Counted from the first letter of the stretch, positions 7,556-15,771 are shown. The stretch: 20,737 nt of DNA from an uncultured Muribaculaceae bacterium (GCA_910583775.1 CAJTYD010000059.1:1-20737); one strand, 5' to 3'. Notes: generated from the letters alone by a model not told the origin. Made by a program: numbers and translations.

Positions 7556-7585
7556 CATTCAATATTTTGACATTCATATAGAATT

Positions 7586-9001
7586 ATGATAAATCGTGTT
7601 TTGATACGTACGAAGGTTGTACAGGTTCTGTACTCCTATCTGTTGACCGACAAACAGTTCTCTCTGGAACCGAGGCCGACAGCCCCCACTAAGGAGAAGC
7701 GTTTCGCGTATTCGCTTTATCTGGATATGCTTGTGTTTATGGTTAAGATAGCGGAAAACGTGAGCATCCGCGGCGGAGAGCGTCCACTTGAACAGACACG
7801 GTTTATAATGCGCATAAAGAATGACGAGGTGATTAAGTCGCTTGTCGCCAGATACCGCACGGAGCCGTTCGCGCTCGGATCTCTTGTGGATTCTATGTCG
7901 GAGAAGATCAAGGAATCGAATATCTATAAGAATTATATGAAGCGTCGTGACAGTGATCTTTTCGGGGGTCAGACTGTGTGGCGCGATTTCTTCAACATGA
8001 TCATATTTCCTGATCCGGAAGTGAATGCGATAGTTTCAAGGAGGGAAAATTTCACGATGAAGGGCGTTGAGCGCATGAGCGACATAATGAACGATTCATT
8101 CGTGAATTTCATGGCGTCGCAAGACAGCGGCGAAGGCGTTTTCAAGACGCTCGAGACCAGCCTCGACAAGGCCCAGGAACTTTTTATGCGGCTGCTGTAT
8201 CTCCCGGTCGAACTCACCGATCTGCAGGAAAGGGCGCTCGAAGAAAGACGCCGCCGTTTCATCACCACCCATGAGGACCTGAACCCGAACCTCAAGTTTG
8301 TCGACAATGAGCTTGTAAAGGCCCTGAAAGACAACGACGAACTCCTCGCCTATATGGAGAAAAACAAAATATCCTGGCTGCAGGAGGATCCTGTGATGAT
8401 GGATAATCTCCTCAAGGCTATAACGTGTTCGGATATTTATGAGGAATATATGTCGACTTCGGTTTCCGACCTCCATTCTGATGTGGAATTCTGGAGAACT
8501 GTCTTCAGGAAGATCGTCATGACCAATACCCATTTTCTTGAGTCGCTTGAGGATTCATCCGTATTCTGGAACGATGACCTCGAGATAATGGGAACGTTTG
8601 TCGTGAAGACTTTCCGCAAGATCGAGGATAATCTTGAGAAGGGTCTTCCCGTATCGACAGGAGTCGTTTTTGACAAATACAAGGATGACGAGGATGCCCG
8701 CTTCGGATCAGAGCTTATGAAGGCCGTTCTGAGAAACAAGGAGGCATATCGCGGATATATCAACGACATACTCGACCGAAGTCTCTGGGAGAGTGAGCGG
8801 CTCGCATTCATGGACGTGATCGTGCTTGAGACGGCATTGGCTGAAATCATGAATTTTCCCAAGATTCCCCTTTCGGTGAGCATCAACGAGTATATCGAGA
8901 TCGCCAAGAGCTACAGCACGGCTAAGAGTGGCGGATTCGTGAACGGCGTGCTGGGCGCCATGGTCAAGAATCTGCAGGAGGAGGGGAAACTTCTGAAGTA
9001 A
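7586..9001 (+). CDS. nusB: Transcription antitermination factor NusB, long form with internal duplication
   Basis: NusB joins NusE (S10) on boxA RNA in rRNA antitermination. The canonical core is at the C-terminus (about 365-471), with ERLAFMDVIVLETALAEIMNFPKIPLSVSINEYIEIAKSYSTAKSGGFVNGVLG, and the N-terminus MINRVLIRTKVVQVLYSYLL is NusB-like. E. coli NusB is about 139 aa and typical Bacteroidetes NusB about 300 aa from memory; this one is 471 aa. The extra length is explained by a diverged repeat of the Bacteroidetes-specific middle module. SNIYKNYM...SDL...WR..F..I (111-139) matches SDIYEEYM...SDL...WR..F..I (282-310) at a constant 171-residue offset, with earlier matches EVIKSL (81-86) / ELVKAL (242-247) and AYSLYLDML / AQELFMRLL (41 and 196). 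The second copy, with EDLNPNLKFVDN, is the more canonical one. Confidence 0.9.
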   Translation: MINRVLIRTKVVQVLYSYLLTDKQFSLEPRPTAPTKEKRFAYSLYLDMLVFMVKIAENVSIRGGERPLEQTRFIMRIKNDEVIKSLVARYRTEPFALGSLVDSMSEKIKESNIYKNYMKRRDSDLFGGQTVWRDFFNMIIFPDPEVNAIVSRRENFTMKGVERMSDIMNDSFVNFMASQDSGEGVFKTLETSLDKAQELFMRLLYLPVELTDLQERALEERRRRFITTHEDLNPNLKFVDNELVKALKDNDELLAYMEKNKISWLQEDPVMMDNLLKAITCSDIYEEYMSTSVSDLHSDVEFWRTVFRKIVMTNTHFLESLEDSSVFWNDDLEIMGTFVVKTFRKIEDNLEKGLPVSTGVVFDKYKDDEDARFGSELMKAVLRNKEAYRGYINDILDRSLWESERLAFMDVIVLETALAEIMNFPKIPLSVSINEYIEIAKSYSTAKSGGFVNGVLGAMVKNLQEEGKLLK

Positions 9002-9013
9002 AATTGACGCGGA

Positions 9014-9045
9014 ATTGTATTTATGGATAAAACTCCATATATTTG
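9014..9045 (+). promoter_or_regulatory. Probable promoter for yajC operon
   Basis: TATATTTG at 9038-9045 matches the -7 consensus fully. ATTG at 9014-9017, 20 bp upstream, matches three of four -33 bases. It lies in the 100-bp gap between nusB and yajC and would give a leader of about 50 nt. Confidence 0.65.
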
Positions 9046-9101
9046 CATAAGAAACTGTTTAAATTTCTATAGGAATAAAATTATAAACCGAAATAATAAA
9101 G

Positions 9102-9425
9102 ATGAATTTACTTGACAACATTCTCCTGCAGGCAAATGCCGGTTCAGTAAGCGGAATGAGCGGAATGCTCATGATCGTGGCGATGATCGTGATTTTCTAC
9201 TTTTTCATGATTCGTCCGCAGTCGAAGAAACAGAAAGAGCTAAAGCGTCAGCGCGAGGCCATGCAGGTCGGCGACAAGGTTGTGACAGCCGGAGGCATCC
9301 ACGGAAAGATCCGCGAGCTTAAAGACACGACGATCGTTATCGAAGTTGCTCCAAATGTCAGCATCAAGGTTGACCGCAACTCCGTTTATCCTTTTGTAGA
9401 GGAGACTCCCAAGGCAAAGAAATAA
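9102..9425 (+). CDS. yajC: Preprotein translocase subunit YajC
   Basis: A 107-residue single-pass inner-membrane protein with one helix at about 21-37, followed by the family hallmark FMIRPQSKKQKE (35-46). The small cytoplasmic domain has VGDKVVTAGGIHGKIRELKDTTIVIEVAPNVSIKVDRNSV (57-94). YajC is an accessory subunit of the SecDF complex that supports protein export. It heads a cluster with the ybbR-like gene and coaE, a common Bacteroidetes arrangement. The 79-bp gap to the next gene holds an imperfect hairpin (GGCATCGG 9446-9453 with CCGGTGCC 9467-9474, one G-U pair) without a T-run. Confidence 0.94.
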   Translation: MNLLDNILLQANAGSVSGMSGMLMIVAMIVIFYFFMIRPQSKKQKELKRQREAMQVGDKVVTAGGIHGKIRELKDTTIVIEVAPNVSIKVDRNSVYPFVEETPKAKK

Positions 9426-9504
9426 ATATATCGACGGAATTACCTGGCATCGGCGACATCGGTTTCCCGGTGCCGGAGCTTCTGTTTGAAAATGCCGAAC
9501 GGTT

Positions 9505-10491
9505 ATGAGCAGGCGCATAGGCACAAAACTTGAAAAGACGAAGGAGCAGTGGAAGGGGTTGAAATCTTCTTCCCGGTTCCATAATGCCGTGCTCTATCTC
9601 TCATTTGTAGCGGTGGCCACCCTTTTCTGGTTTATCCTCGCTCTTAACGACAATGTGACGGAAACGGTCGATGTCAGACTTCGCATCGCCAATGTGCCCG
9701 ACACGGTCACGTTCATCAACGATCCTCCGCAGGAGTTTCATGTCACCCTTCGCGACAAAGGAACTAATCTTTTGCGCAAAGGCATAGTGAGCCATTCTCA
9801 GATCGACCTGAATTTCCGGGATTTTGCCAACAACGGGGTTTTCCGGTTTTCGAAAAGCGACATGAATTCCGCCTTGAAGGCCCGTTTCGGAACATCGGCC
9901 CAGATAACCTCTACCTCTATAGATTCCCTTTATCTGAGATATACCTCCGGCAAGGGGCGTCGTATGCCGGTGGTTGTCCGCTCGGATGTCTCCGCGGCCA
10001 ACGGTTATATCCTTTCCGGTCCGGTCAAGCCTCTGACGCGTGCCGTCATGGTCTATTCCTATCCGGAGGTTCTCGACACGATGAGCCGTGTATACACCGA
10101 GGTGCTTTCGCGGCGCAATCTTTCGGAGACTTCCGTATATGTGGTTAAGCTCTGCAACATTCCGAACGCCAAGATCGAGCCTAACCAGATCGAGGTGCGT
10201 ATCCCTGTCGAGCCTATGGTCAAAAAAGAATCGATGGCCACGATCCATGCCAAGAATGTACCGGCGGGAGAGAGCCTGCTTCTTTTCCCGAGCCGCGTGC
10301 TCGTGTCTTATTTCGTCCCGATGAGTCTTTTCAACTCAGACCTGATTCCTATTGATATAGCTGTCGACTATAACGACACCAAGACGACGCGCGGCGACCG
10401 TATCCCGGTAAGAATCTACGATTATGCGGATTACGTCGCGAATGTTGAACTTCGCGCCGACAGCGTCGAATACACTCTTGTGAAAGAATAG
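9505..10491 (+). CDS. YbbR-like domain membrane protein
   Basis: A 328-residue protein with a short basic cytoplasmic N-terminus, one transmembrane helix (about 28-47, AVLYLSFVAVATLFWFILAL) and a long extracytoplasmic region of beta-rich YbbR-type repeats. Repeat-like strands include VDVRLRIANVPDTVTFINDPPQEFHVTLRDKG (56-87), RRMPVVVRSDVSAANGYILSGPVKPLTRAVMVYSYPEVLDTM (152-193) and a third near QIEVRIPVEPM. In Firmicutes the relative CdaR (YbbR) modulates the diadenylate cyclase CdaA; that role here is only an analogy, as no cyclase gene is in the window. It sits between yajC and coaE, ending 3 bp before coaE. Confidence 0.8.
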   Translation: MSRRIGTKLEKTKEQWKGLKSSSRFHNAVLYLSFVAVATLFWFILALNDNVTETVDVRLRIANVPDTVTFINDPPQEFHVTLRDKGTNLLRKGIVSHSQIDLNFRDFANNGVFRFSKSDMNSALKARFGTSAQITSTSIDSLYLRYTSGKGRRMPVVVRSDVSAANGYILSGPVKPLTRAVMVYSYPEVLDTMSRVYTEVLSRRNLSETSVYVVKLCNIPNAKIEPNQIEVRIPVEPMVKKESMATIHAKNVPAGESLLLFPSRVLVSYFVPMSLFNSDLIPIDIAVDYNDTKTTRGDRIPVRIYDYADYVANVELRADSVEYTLVKE

Positions 10492-10494
10492 GGA

Positions 10495-11109
10495 ATGGCA
10501 CGCATAATCGGAATAACAGGCGGAATTGGCGCCGGCAAGAGCGTTGTCTCGAGGATTCTCCGGCTAAAGGGCTATCAGGTCTATGACTGCGATTCCGAGG
10601 CCTCGCGTCTGATGGAGGATTTCCCGGATTTACGCTCTAATCTGAAGGAACGCTTCGGGGAGGAGTGTTATGACGCGCAGGGAAAATTGAACCGGAAGTT
10701 TCTCGCTTCCAGGATATTTTGCGACTCCTGTCACCGTGACTGGGTTAATTCACTTGTGCATAAGGCTGTGAGGGAGGACATAGGTCGCCTTGCCGAGGGC
10801 GCCGAGAGTATTTTCTTTATAGAATCCGCCATCATGGTCACCTCCAGGCTTGACGAAATGTGCGATGAGATATGGCTTGTCGATGCTCCTGTAGGACTGA
10901 GAATCGAAAGAGCCGTGGCGAGAGGCGGTTCAAGCGAAGACATTTCCAGAAGGATTGGAATTCAGGAAAGGGAATACGAATGCCTTCCTTCCGGCAAGAC
11001 AAAGGTGATAGATAATGGGGATGGGGCAGCGCTTTTGCCTCGTATAGATTCATTACTTGAAAATTTAATTATTCAAGTTTCGCAAGTTCCAGTGAACTTG
11101 AAAACTTGA
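10495..11109 (+). CDS. coaE: Dephospho-CoA kinase
   Basis: A 204-residue P-loop kinase that phosphorylates the ribose 3'-OH of dephospho-CoA, the last step of CoA synthesis. The Walker A motif GGIGAGKS (9-16) lies in the typical start MARIIGITGG, followed by YDCDSEASRL (30-39; the family usually has DAD) and the CoA/lid segment with LVHKAVRED and FFIESAIMVTSRLDEMCDEIWLVDAP. The arginine-rich lid is RIERAVARGGSSEDISRRI (about 135-153). Length is normal. The last dozen residues (IIQVSQVPVNLKT) are encoded inside a palindromic repeat and are probably not conserved. It starts 3 bp after the ybbR-like gene. Confidence 0.93.
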   Translation: MARIIGITGGIGAGKSVVSRILRLKGYQVYDCDSEASRLMEDFPDLRSNLKERFGEECYDAQGKLNRKFLASRIFCDSCHRDWVNSLVHKAVREDIGRLAEGAESIFFIESAIMVTSRLDEMCDEIWLVDAPVGLRIERAVARGGSSEDISRRIGIQEREYECLPSGKTKVIDNGDGAALLPRIDSLLENLIIQVSQVPVNLKT

Positions 11110-11240
11110 AGTTTAAGGTTTAAAGTTTAGGTTTAGAGGTTACCGCGTGACTGAGATAACAGGACAAATGGTATTATCTAAACCCTAAACTCAAACTATA
11201 AACCAATTTAAATTTACTTGCGAAATTTAAATTAATTACA
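11056..11240. repeat. Nested imperfect palindrome overlapping the coaE 3' end
   Basis: An outer arm with TTTCGCAAGT (11078-11087) pairs exactly with ACTTGCGAAA (11216-11225), and A/T-rich flanks partly extend the match. Inside it, 11111-11136 (GTTTAAGG, TTTAAAG, TTTAGG, TTTAGA units) pairs imperfectly with 11177-11204 (TCTAAACCCTAAAC and following). A separate 7-bp hairpin, CAAGTTC/GAACTTG (11083-11100), overlaps the left outer arm. The layout suggests a degenerate intergenic repeat or MITE-like element inserted at the coaE end. The G/T-rich arms show a roughly 7-base period. This fills most of the 146-bp gap to the next gene. Confidence 0.6.
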
Positions 11241-11255
11241 TATAGATATTGAAAA

Positions 11256-11678
11256 ATGTTAGAGAAGATATTGTCTATCACAGGCCGCCCCGGTCTGTTT
11301 AAGATCATTTCCCAAGGGAAGGGAATCCTGATTGTAGAGGAGCTTGGAAGCGGCAAACGTTTCCCGGCGCATTCGCGCGATAAAGTGGTTTCGCTCGGCA
11401 ACATCTCTATGTATACTGAGTCCGGCGACACTCCTCTGGGTGAAATTCTTGACAAGGTCTATGCAAAACATGAAGGCAGGAAGATCGATGTCAAGGCTTT
11501 GATTGAGAACAAAGGACTCCGCAACGAGTTCCAGTCTATTGTCGAGGACTATGACCGCGACCGTGTCTACGAGAACGACATCAAGAAGCTTTTTACATGG
11601 TATAACATCCTTGTCGACAATGGTTTCACTGAGTTCGGCGACAAGGAGGAAAAAGATAAGGAAACTCCCGAGGCATAA
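11256..11678 (+). CDS. DUF5606 family protein
   Basis: A 140-residue soluble protein. The N-terminal half (MLEKILSITGRPGLFKIISQGKGILIVEELGSGKRFPAHSRDKVVSLGNISMYT, 1-54) is the typical DUF5606 domain of Bacteroidetes, likely a small beta barrel. The C-terminal half is helical (KIDVKALIENKGLRNEFQSIVEDYDRDRVYENDIKKLFTWYNILVDNGF), followed by an acidic tail. There is no signal peptide or membrane helix, so it is probably cytoplasmic. Function is unknown. It follows coaE after the palindromic repeat and is closed by a terminator. No clear consensus promoter was found just upstream, so readthrough from coaE is possible. Confidence 0.8.
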   Translation: MLEKILSITGRPGLFKIISQGKGILIVEELGSGKRFPAHSRDKVVSLGNISMYTESGDTPLGEILDKVYAKHEGRKIDVKALIENKGLRNEFQSIVEDYDRDRVYENDIKKLFTWYNILVDNGFTEFGDKEEKDKETPEA

Positions 11679-11730
11679 TTCTCCGCGTTTTGCGGGAAAT
11701 GGATGTTTTCGGGCTCCACGGATAATAATT

Positions 11731-11760
11731 GGCTGCGCCGTTCGGCGTGGCCATTTTTTT
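11731..11760 (+). terminator. Rho-independent terminator after DUF5606 gene
   Basis: GGCTGCGCC (11731-11739) pairs with GGCGTGGCC (11744-11752), a 9-bp stem with two G-U pairs and a 4-nt loop. It is followed by A and seven T (11754-11760). Confidence 0.88.
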
Positions 11761-11815
11761 ATCTTTTACATTGAAGCATTTTTGAAAATTAGGATGCTTT
11801 CTCAAATTTTTTGTA

Positions 11816-11823
11816 TAAATTTG
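11816..11823 (+). promoter_or_regulatory. Probable -7 element for the GH31 gene
   Basis: TAAATTTG matches TAnnTTTG fully. No good TTTG lies 19-20 bp upstream, so the -33 side is weak. A 6-bp inverted repeat (AAGCAT 11774-11779, ATGCTT 11794-11799) lies just upstream, where an activator could bind. The start site would be near 11829-11832. Confidence 0.45.
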
Positions 11824-11874
11824 TGGAACAAGTAAATGCTTTGATGCAGTTCATACTTGAGACGAAAAATTAGC

Positions 11875-14800
11875 ATGCAAAACATCAATATCATGAAACC
11901 ACTGTTGAGAGAAAGCCTTCGGGCTTTCGGCATTGCCGGTGCGGTTGTTATTACCGGCGGAGCGTTGGCGGGAGGCAGTCTTCTTTCGGCCATGCCTTCG
12001 GTCCAGGTCAACAAAGCCCTCCCTTCGGCACGGCTTATCAATAGGACTACGGCGGAGGTTATCCTCCCTGACAGTCTTATCCTTACCGTAGATTTTTATG
12101 GAGATGACATCTTCCGCCTCTTTGCCGATCCGAAAGGCGGTATCGTACGTAATCCTGTAGCTGACCCTCCCGCGGATATTCTTGTGGCCGATGCGCGACA
12201 GCCTCTGACCGGAAGCCTGAAGGTCGGAACGGAATCCGGGAATGCCGTGGTGAGTTCTCCGGGCCTCACCCTCATGTTTGACGCCAAAGGGAGAATGACC
12301 GTAAGGGACCGTGACGGCAAGGTGATACTTGAACAGACCGAACCGGTTTCCTTTATCGACGATTCCACTTCTCTCGGCTTTAAGGAGGGTGACGACGAAT
12401 GGTTCTATGGCGGCGGAGTGCAGAACGGCAGATTCTCACACCGCGGACGCGCCATCGAGATAGTGAACCAGAATTCATGGACCGACGGCGGCGTGTGTTC
12501 ACCCGCTCCCTTCTATTGGTCGACCGGAGGTTACGGCATCTTGTTCCATACCTTTGCCCCGGGACGCTATGATTTCGGAGCCGCCGAGAAAGGAAAGGTG
12601 AAACTCAGCCATTCCTCCCCCTGGCTCGATATGTTCGTGATGGCGTCGCCGACACCGGAGGGAATACTGAATGATTATTACCAGTTGACCGGGAAACCTG
12701 CACTGTTGCCTAAATTCGGTTTCTACGAAGGTCATCTCAATGCCTACAACCGGGATTACTGGAAGCCCGACACCACATCCCGTGCCGTCCTTTTCGAGGA
12801 TGGCGTCAGATACCGCGAAAGCCAGAAGGACAACGGCGGCATCAAGGAGAGCCTCAACGGAGAATTACCCGGCAACTACCAGTTTTCGGCAAGAGCTGTT
12901 GTAGACCGTTACGCCAACGCCGACATGCCGCTCGGCTGGGTTCTCCCCAACGACGGCTACGGAGCCGGCTACGGCCAGACCGGTTCGCTCGAGGGCAACG
13001 TGGAGAATCTGAGGAAATTCGGCGACTATGCCCGTTCGAAGGGAGTGGAGATAGGCCTCTGGACGCAGAGCGACCTTCACCCCAAGGAGGGGGTGGAACC
13101 GCTGCTCCAGCGCGATATCGTCCGTGAGGTCCGCGATGCCGGAGTCAGAGTGCTCAAGACAGATGTGGCCTGGGTGGGCTGGGGATATTCCTTCGGGCTC
13201 AACGGAGTCTCGGATGTGGGAAAGATAATGCCATATTATGGTTCCGACGCGCGGCCTTTCATCATCTCGCTCGACGGCTGGGCAGGCACGCAGCGTTATG
13301 CCGGCGTCTGGTCGGGCGACCAGACCGGAGGCGAATGGGAATACATCCGGTTCCATATACCGACTTATATCGGATCCGGACTTGCCGGGCAGCCGAACAT
13401 AACTTCGGATATGGACGGTATCTTCGGAGGACGCAAGCCTGTGATCAACACCCGCGACTTCCAGTGGAAGACCTGGACGCCCATGCAGCTCAACATGGAC
13501 GGATGGGGATATAACGAGAAATATCCCCAGGCGATGGGCGAACCATACACCTCTATAAACCGCAACTATCTCAAGCTTAAGAGCGAGCTCATGCCATACG
13601 CCTACACTTACGCCCGCGAGGCCGTCGACGGGAAACCGCTTATCAGAGCGATGTTCCTTGATTATCCCGACGACTTCACATATTCTCCCGCTACACGCTA
13701 TCAGTATCTGTATGGAAAGGATTTCCTGGTGGCTCCTATATATCAGGAAACCGCATCGGATGGCAAGGGCAACGACATACGCAACGGAATCTATCTTCCC
13801 GAAGGAGTATGGATCGATTATTTCAACGGCGACACATACAAAGGAGGCCGTGTGATAAACTCATTCCCGGCTCCGGTCTGGAAACTGCCGGTATTTGTGC
13901 GTCAGGGCGCGATCATTCCTATGGTAAATCCCAACAACAATGTTAAGGGAATCAATAAAAATCTCAGAATCTATGAGCTTTATCCGGCTGTCGGCACCTC
14001 GACTTTCGAGGAATATGACGACGACGGCACCACAGAGGCATACCGTCGCGGCGAATGCGCCCGCACTCCGGTTGAGATGACGCTCTCGCCCAAGGGCGAA
14101 CTGTCGGTGGAGATCGGCAGGACTGCCGGATCTTTCGCAGGATTCGAGCCCATGAAGTCGACAGAGCTTCGTATAAACGCAACTTCGGCGCCCAGGTGCC
14201 TCGAGGCAACTGTAGGAGGTAAAAAGATAAAGCTTGTAAAGGCTGCGTCGCTCTCTCAATGGGAAAAGGGGGAGAATGTTTGGTTTTACGATCCCTCTCC
14301 GGAACTCAACCGATTCTCCACTCCGGGGAGCGAGGCTGCGTCCTTTAAGGTCACCAAGAACCCGCAGATTATTGTAAGGCTGGCCCCCTCCGACATATCT
14401 GAGAATTCGGAAAAAGTAGTTGTCAAGGGCTATGAATATCATGCTGCCGACAATCTTCTCAGGAATCATGGCTCTCTGGCTGCTCCGGCGCTTGGCAAGG
14501 CGACGGTTCTTCCCTACAGCGTCACTCCGCGTTGGAATCCGGTTGAGAACGCCGACTATTATGAGGTAGAGTTCAACGGTATGAATTATTCTACTGTAAG
14601 AGGCGACTCGCTGCTCTTCACGGATCTCATCCCTGAAAAAGATTATTCATTCAAAATCCGTGCGGTCAACGCCGACGGTATCTCACCCTGGACCGATCTG
14701 TCGGTCCGTACGCTCGACAATCCTCTGGCAAACGCCATCCACGGAATCCGCGGACGTGCCTCGGCAAAAGATCAGGAGGGCTTCGAGATGTGGCATCTCT

Positions 14801-15753
14801 TCGATTTTGCTGAAAGCGGCGACATCTATCATTCGAAGTATGGCTCCAAGGCCGTTCCCTGTTCGCTGACCGTGGACCTTGTAAGTGTCAACACTCTCGA
14901 CAAGATGGAATACCTTCCTCGTCTCGGAGGCGGCAACGGCAATATCCAGGAGGGCACTGTCCAGACTTCTCTTGACGGAAACAACTGGTCGGATCCGATT
15001 CCGTTCACCTGGAACCGCGACGCTTCCATGAAGAGATTCGATTTCGCGAAGCATCCGGCAGCCCGTTATATCCGCATAAACGTCGACAAGGCTCAGGGCA
15101 ATTATGTGAGCGGACGGGAGCTGTACGTCTTCCGCACCCCGGGTTCGTCGTTCTACTATCAGGGCGACATCAACAAGGACGGAAAGATCGATGACAATGA
15201 TTTCACCTCATATATGAACTATACGGGCTTGCGTTCGGGAGATTCGGATTTCGATTATGTCTCTGTCGGCGATGTGAACCGCAACGGGCTTATAGATGCA
15301 TACGATATCTCGCTTGTCGCCACGGAGCTCGACGGCGGAATGCAGATCCCGGATTCTGTTGTGGCAGTCTCGGCTCCTGCGGGCAGACTCGAGTTTGCGG
15401 TTTCTTCGCGAGGACCCGTCAACGCCGGTTCGGAGGTTACCATAACGGTTTCCGGAAAGGATCTGGCGAACATCAACGCCCTTTCGTTCGCTTTGCCCTA
15501 TAACGCCTCGGATTTTGAATACGTCGGCATCATGACAGACGGAATGAAGGAGATGACAAACCTTACTTACGACCGACTCCACACATCGGGAGAAAAGGTG
15601 CTGTATCCCACGTTCGTCAACCGTGGCACCAAGACGCTCCTTGATGGAAGCGACAGGCTTATGACGATTCGGTTCCGTGCCAGAAAGCGCGCGGCGTTCA
15701 CGCTGAAACCATCCGATATGATTCTTGTCGGTCCGGACGGCAGAACCATCTGA
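11875..15753 (+). CDS. Secreted multidomain GH31 glycosidase, candidate alpha-N-acetylgalactosaminidase type
   Basis: A 1292-residue protein (numbering from the ATG at 11875; ATG 11893 is also possible, and an in-frame TTG at 11857 is rejected). It has a signal peptide of about 40 residues with no lipobox Cys, then a GH31 N-terminal beta domain (about 50-270). The catalytic barrel (about 275-685) has the likely nucleophile D430 in LKTDVAWVG and acid/base D482 in VWSGDQ. The C-terminal order is beta domains, fibronectin III (about 877-946), F5/8-type C (about 951-1087), a dockerin-like pair (DINKDGKIDDNDF, DVNRNGLIDAYD; about 1097-1150) and a cohesin-like domain (about 1171-1292). The DVAWVG nucleophile context, instead of the common DMNE type, recalls GH31 enzymes acting on alpha-GalNAc of mucin O-glycans; this substrate is inference. 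No susC/susD pair adjoins it. Confidence 0.85.
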   Translation: MQNINIMKPLLRESLRAFGIAGAVVITGGALAGGSLLSAMPSVQVNKALPSARLINRTTAEVILPDSLILTVDFYGDDIFRLFADPKGGIVRNPVADPPADILVADARQPLTGSLKVGTESGNAVVSSPGLTLMFDAKGRMTVRDRDGKVILEQTEPVSFIDDSTSLGFKEGDDEWFYGGGVQNGRFSHRGRAIEIVNQNSWTDGGVCSPAPFYWSTGGYGILFHTFAPGRYDFGAAEKGKVKLSHSSPWLDMFVMASPTPEGILNDYYQLTGKPALLPKFGFYEGHLNAYNRDYWKPDTTSRAVLFEDGVRYRESQKDNGGIKESLNGELPGNYQFSARAVVDRYANADMPLGWVLPNDGYGAGYGQTGSLEGNVENLRKFGDYARSKGVEIGLWTQSDLHPKEGVEPLLQRDIVREVRDAGVRVLKTDVAWVGWGYSFGLNGVSDVGKIMPYYGSDARPFIISLDGWAGTQRYAGVWSGDQTGGEWEYIRFHIPTYIGSGLAGQPNITSDMDGIFGGRKPVINTRDFQWKTWTPMQLNMDGWGYNEKYPQAMGEPYTSINRNYLKLKSELMPYAYTYAREAVDGKPLIRAMFLDYPDDFTYSPATRYQYLYGKDFLVAPIYQETASDGKGNDIRNGIYLPEGVWIDYFNGDTYKGGRVINSFPAPVWKLPVFVRQGAIIPMVNPNNNVKGINKNLRIYELYPAVGTSTFEEYDDDGTTEAYRRGECARTPVEMTLSPKGELSVEIGRTAGSFAGFEPMKSTELRINATSAPRCLEATVGGKKIKLVKAASLSQWEKGENVWFYDPSPELNRFSTPGSEAASFKVTKNPQIIVRLAPSDISENSEKVVVKGYEYHAADNLLRNHGSLAAPALGKATVLPYSVTPRWNPVENADYYEVEFNGMNYSTVRGDSLLFTDLIPEKDYSFKIRAVNADGISPWTDLSVRTLDNPLANAIHGIRGRASAKDQEGFEMWHLFDFAESGDIYHSKYGSKAVPCSLTVDLVSVNTLDKMEYLPRLGGGNGNIQEGTVQTSLDGNNWSDPIPFTWNRDASMKRFDFAKHPAARYIRINVDKAQGNYVSGRELYVFRTPGSSFYYQGDINKDGKIDDNDFTSYMNYTGLRSGDSDFDYVSVGDVNRNGLIDAYDISLVATELDGGMQIPDSVVAVSAPAGRLEFAVSSRGPVNAGSEVTITVSGKDLANINALSFALPYNASDFEYVGIMTDGMKEMTNLTYDRLHTSGEKVLYPTFVNRGTKTLLDGSDRLMTIRFRARKRAAFTLKPSDMILVGPDGRTI

Positions 15754-15771
15754 TAATCATAACGAATTATA

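Noticed and set aside
7487..7585. Riboswitch or T-box leader before nusB
   Set aside because: The promoter places the start site only about 20-25 nt before the ATG, leaving no room for a structured leader.
9446..9474. Imperfect hairpin between yajC and the ybbR-like gene as a terminator or riboswitch
   Set aside because: One G-U pair, a 12-nt loop, no T-run, and no known riboswitch features; noted under yajC only.
11857..11874. TTG start for the GH31 gene
   Set aside because: ATG 11875 or 11893 gives a normal signal peptide; the TTG would add six residues without support.
11679..11874. Additional small gene between the DUF5606 and GH31 genes
   Set aside because: The region is explained by a terminator and a promoter; the overlapping frame has no conserved features.
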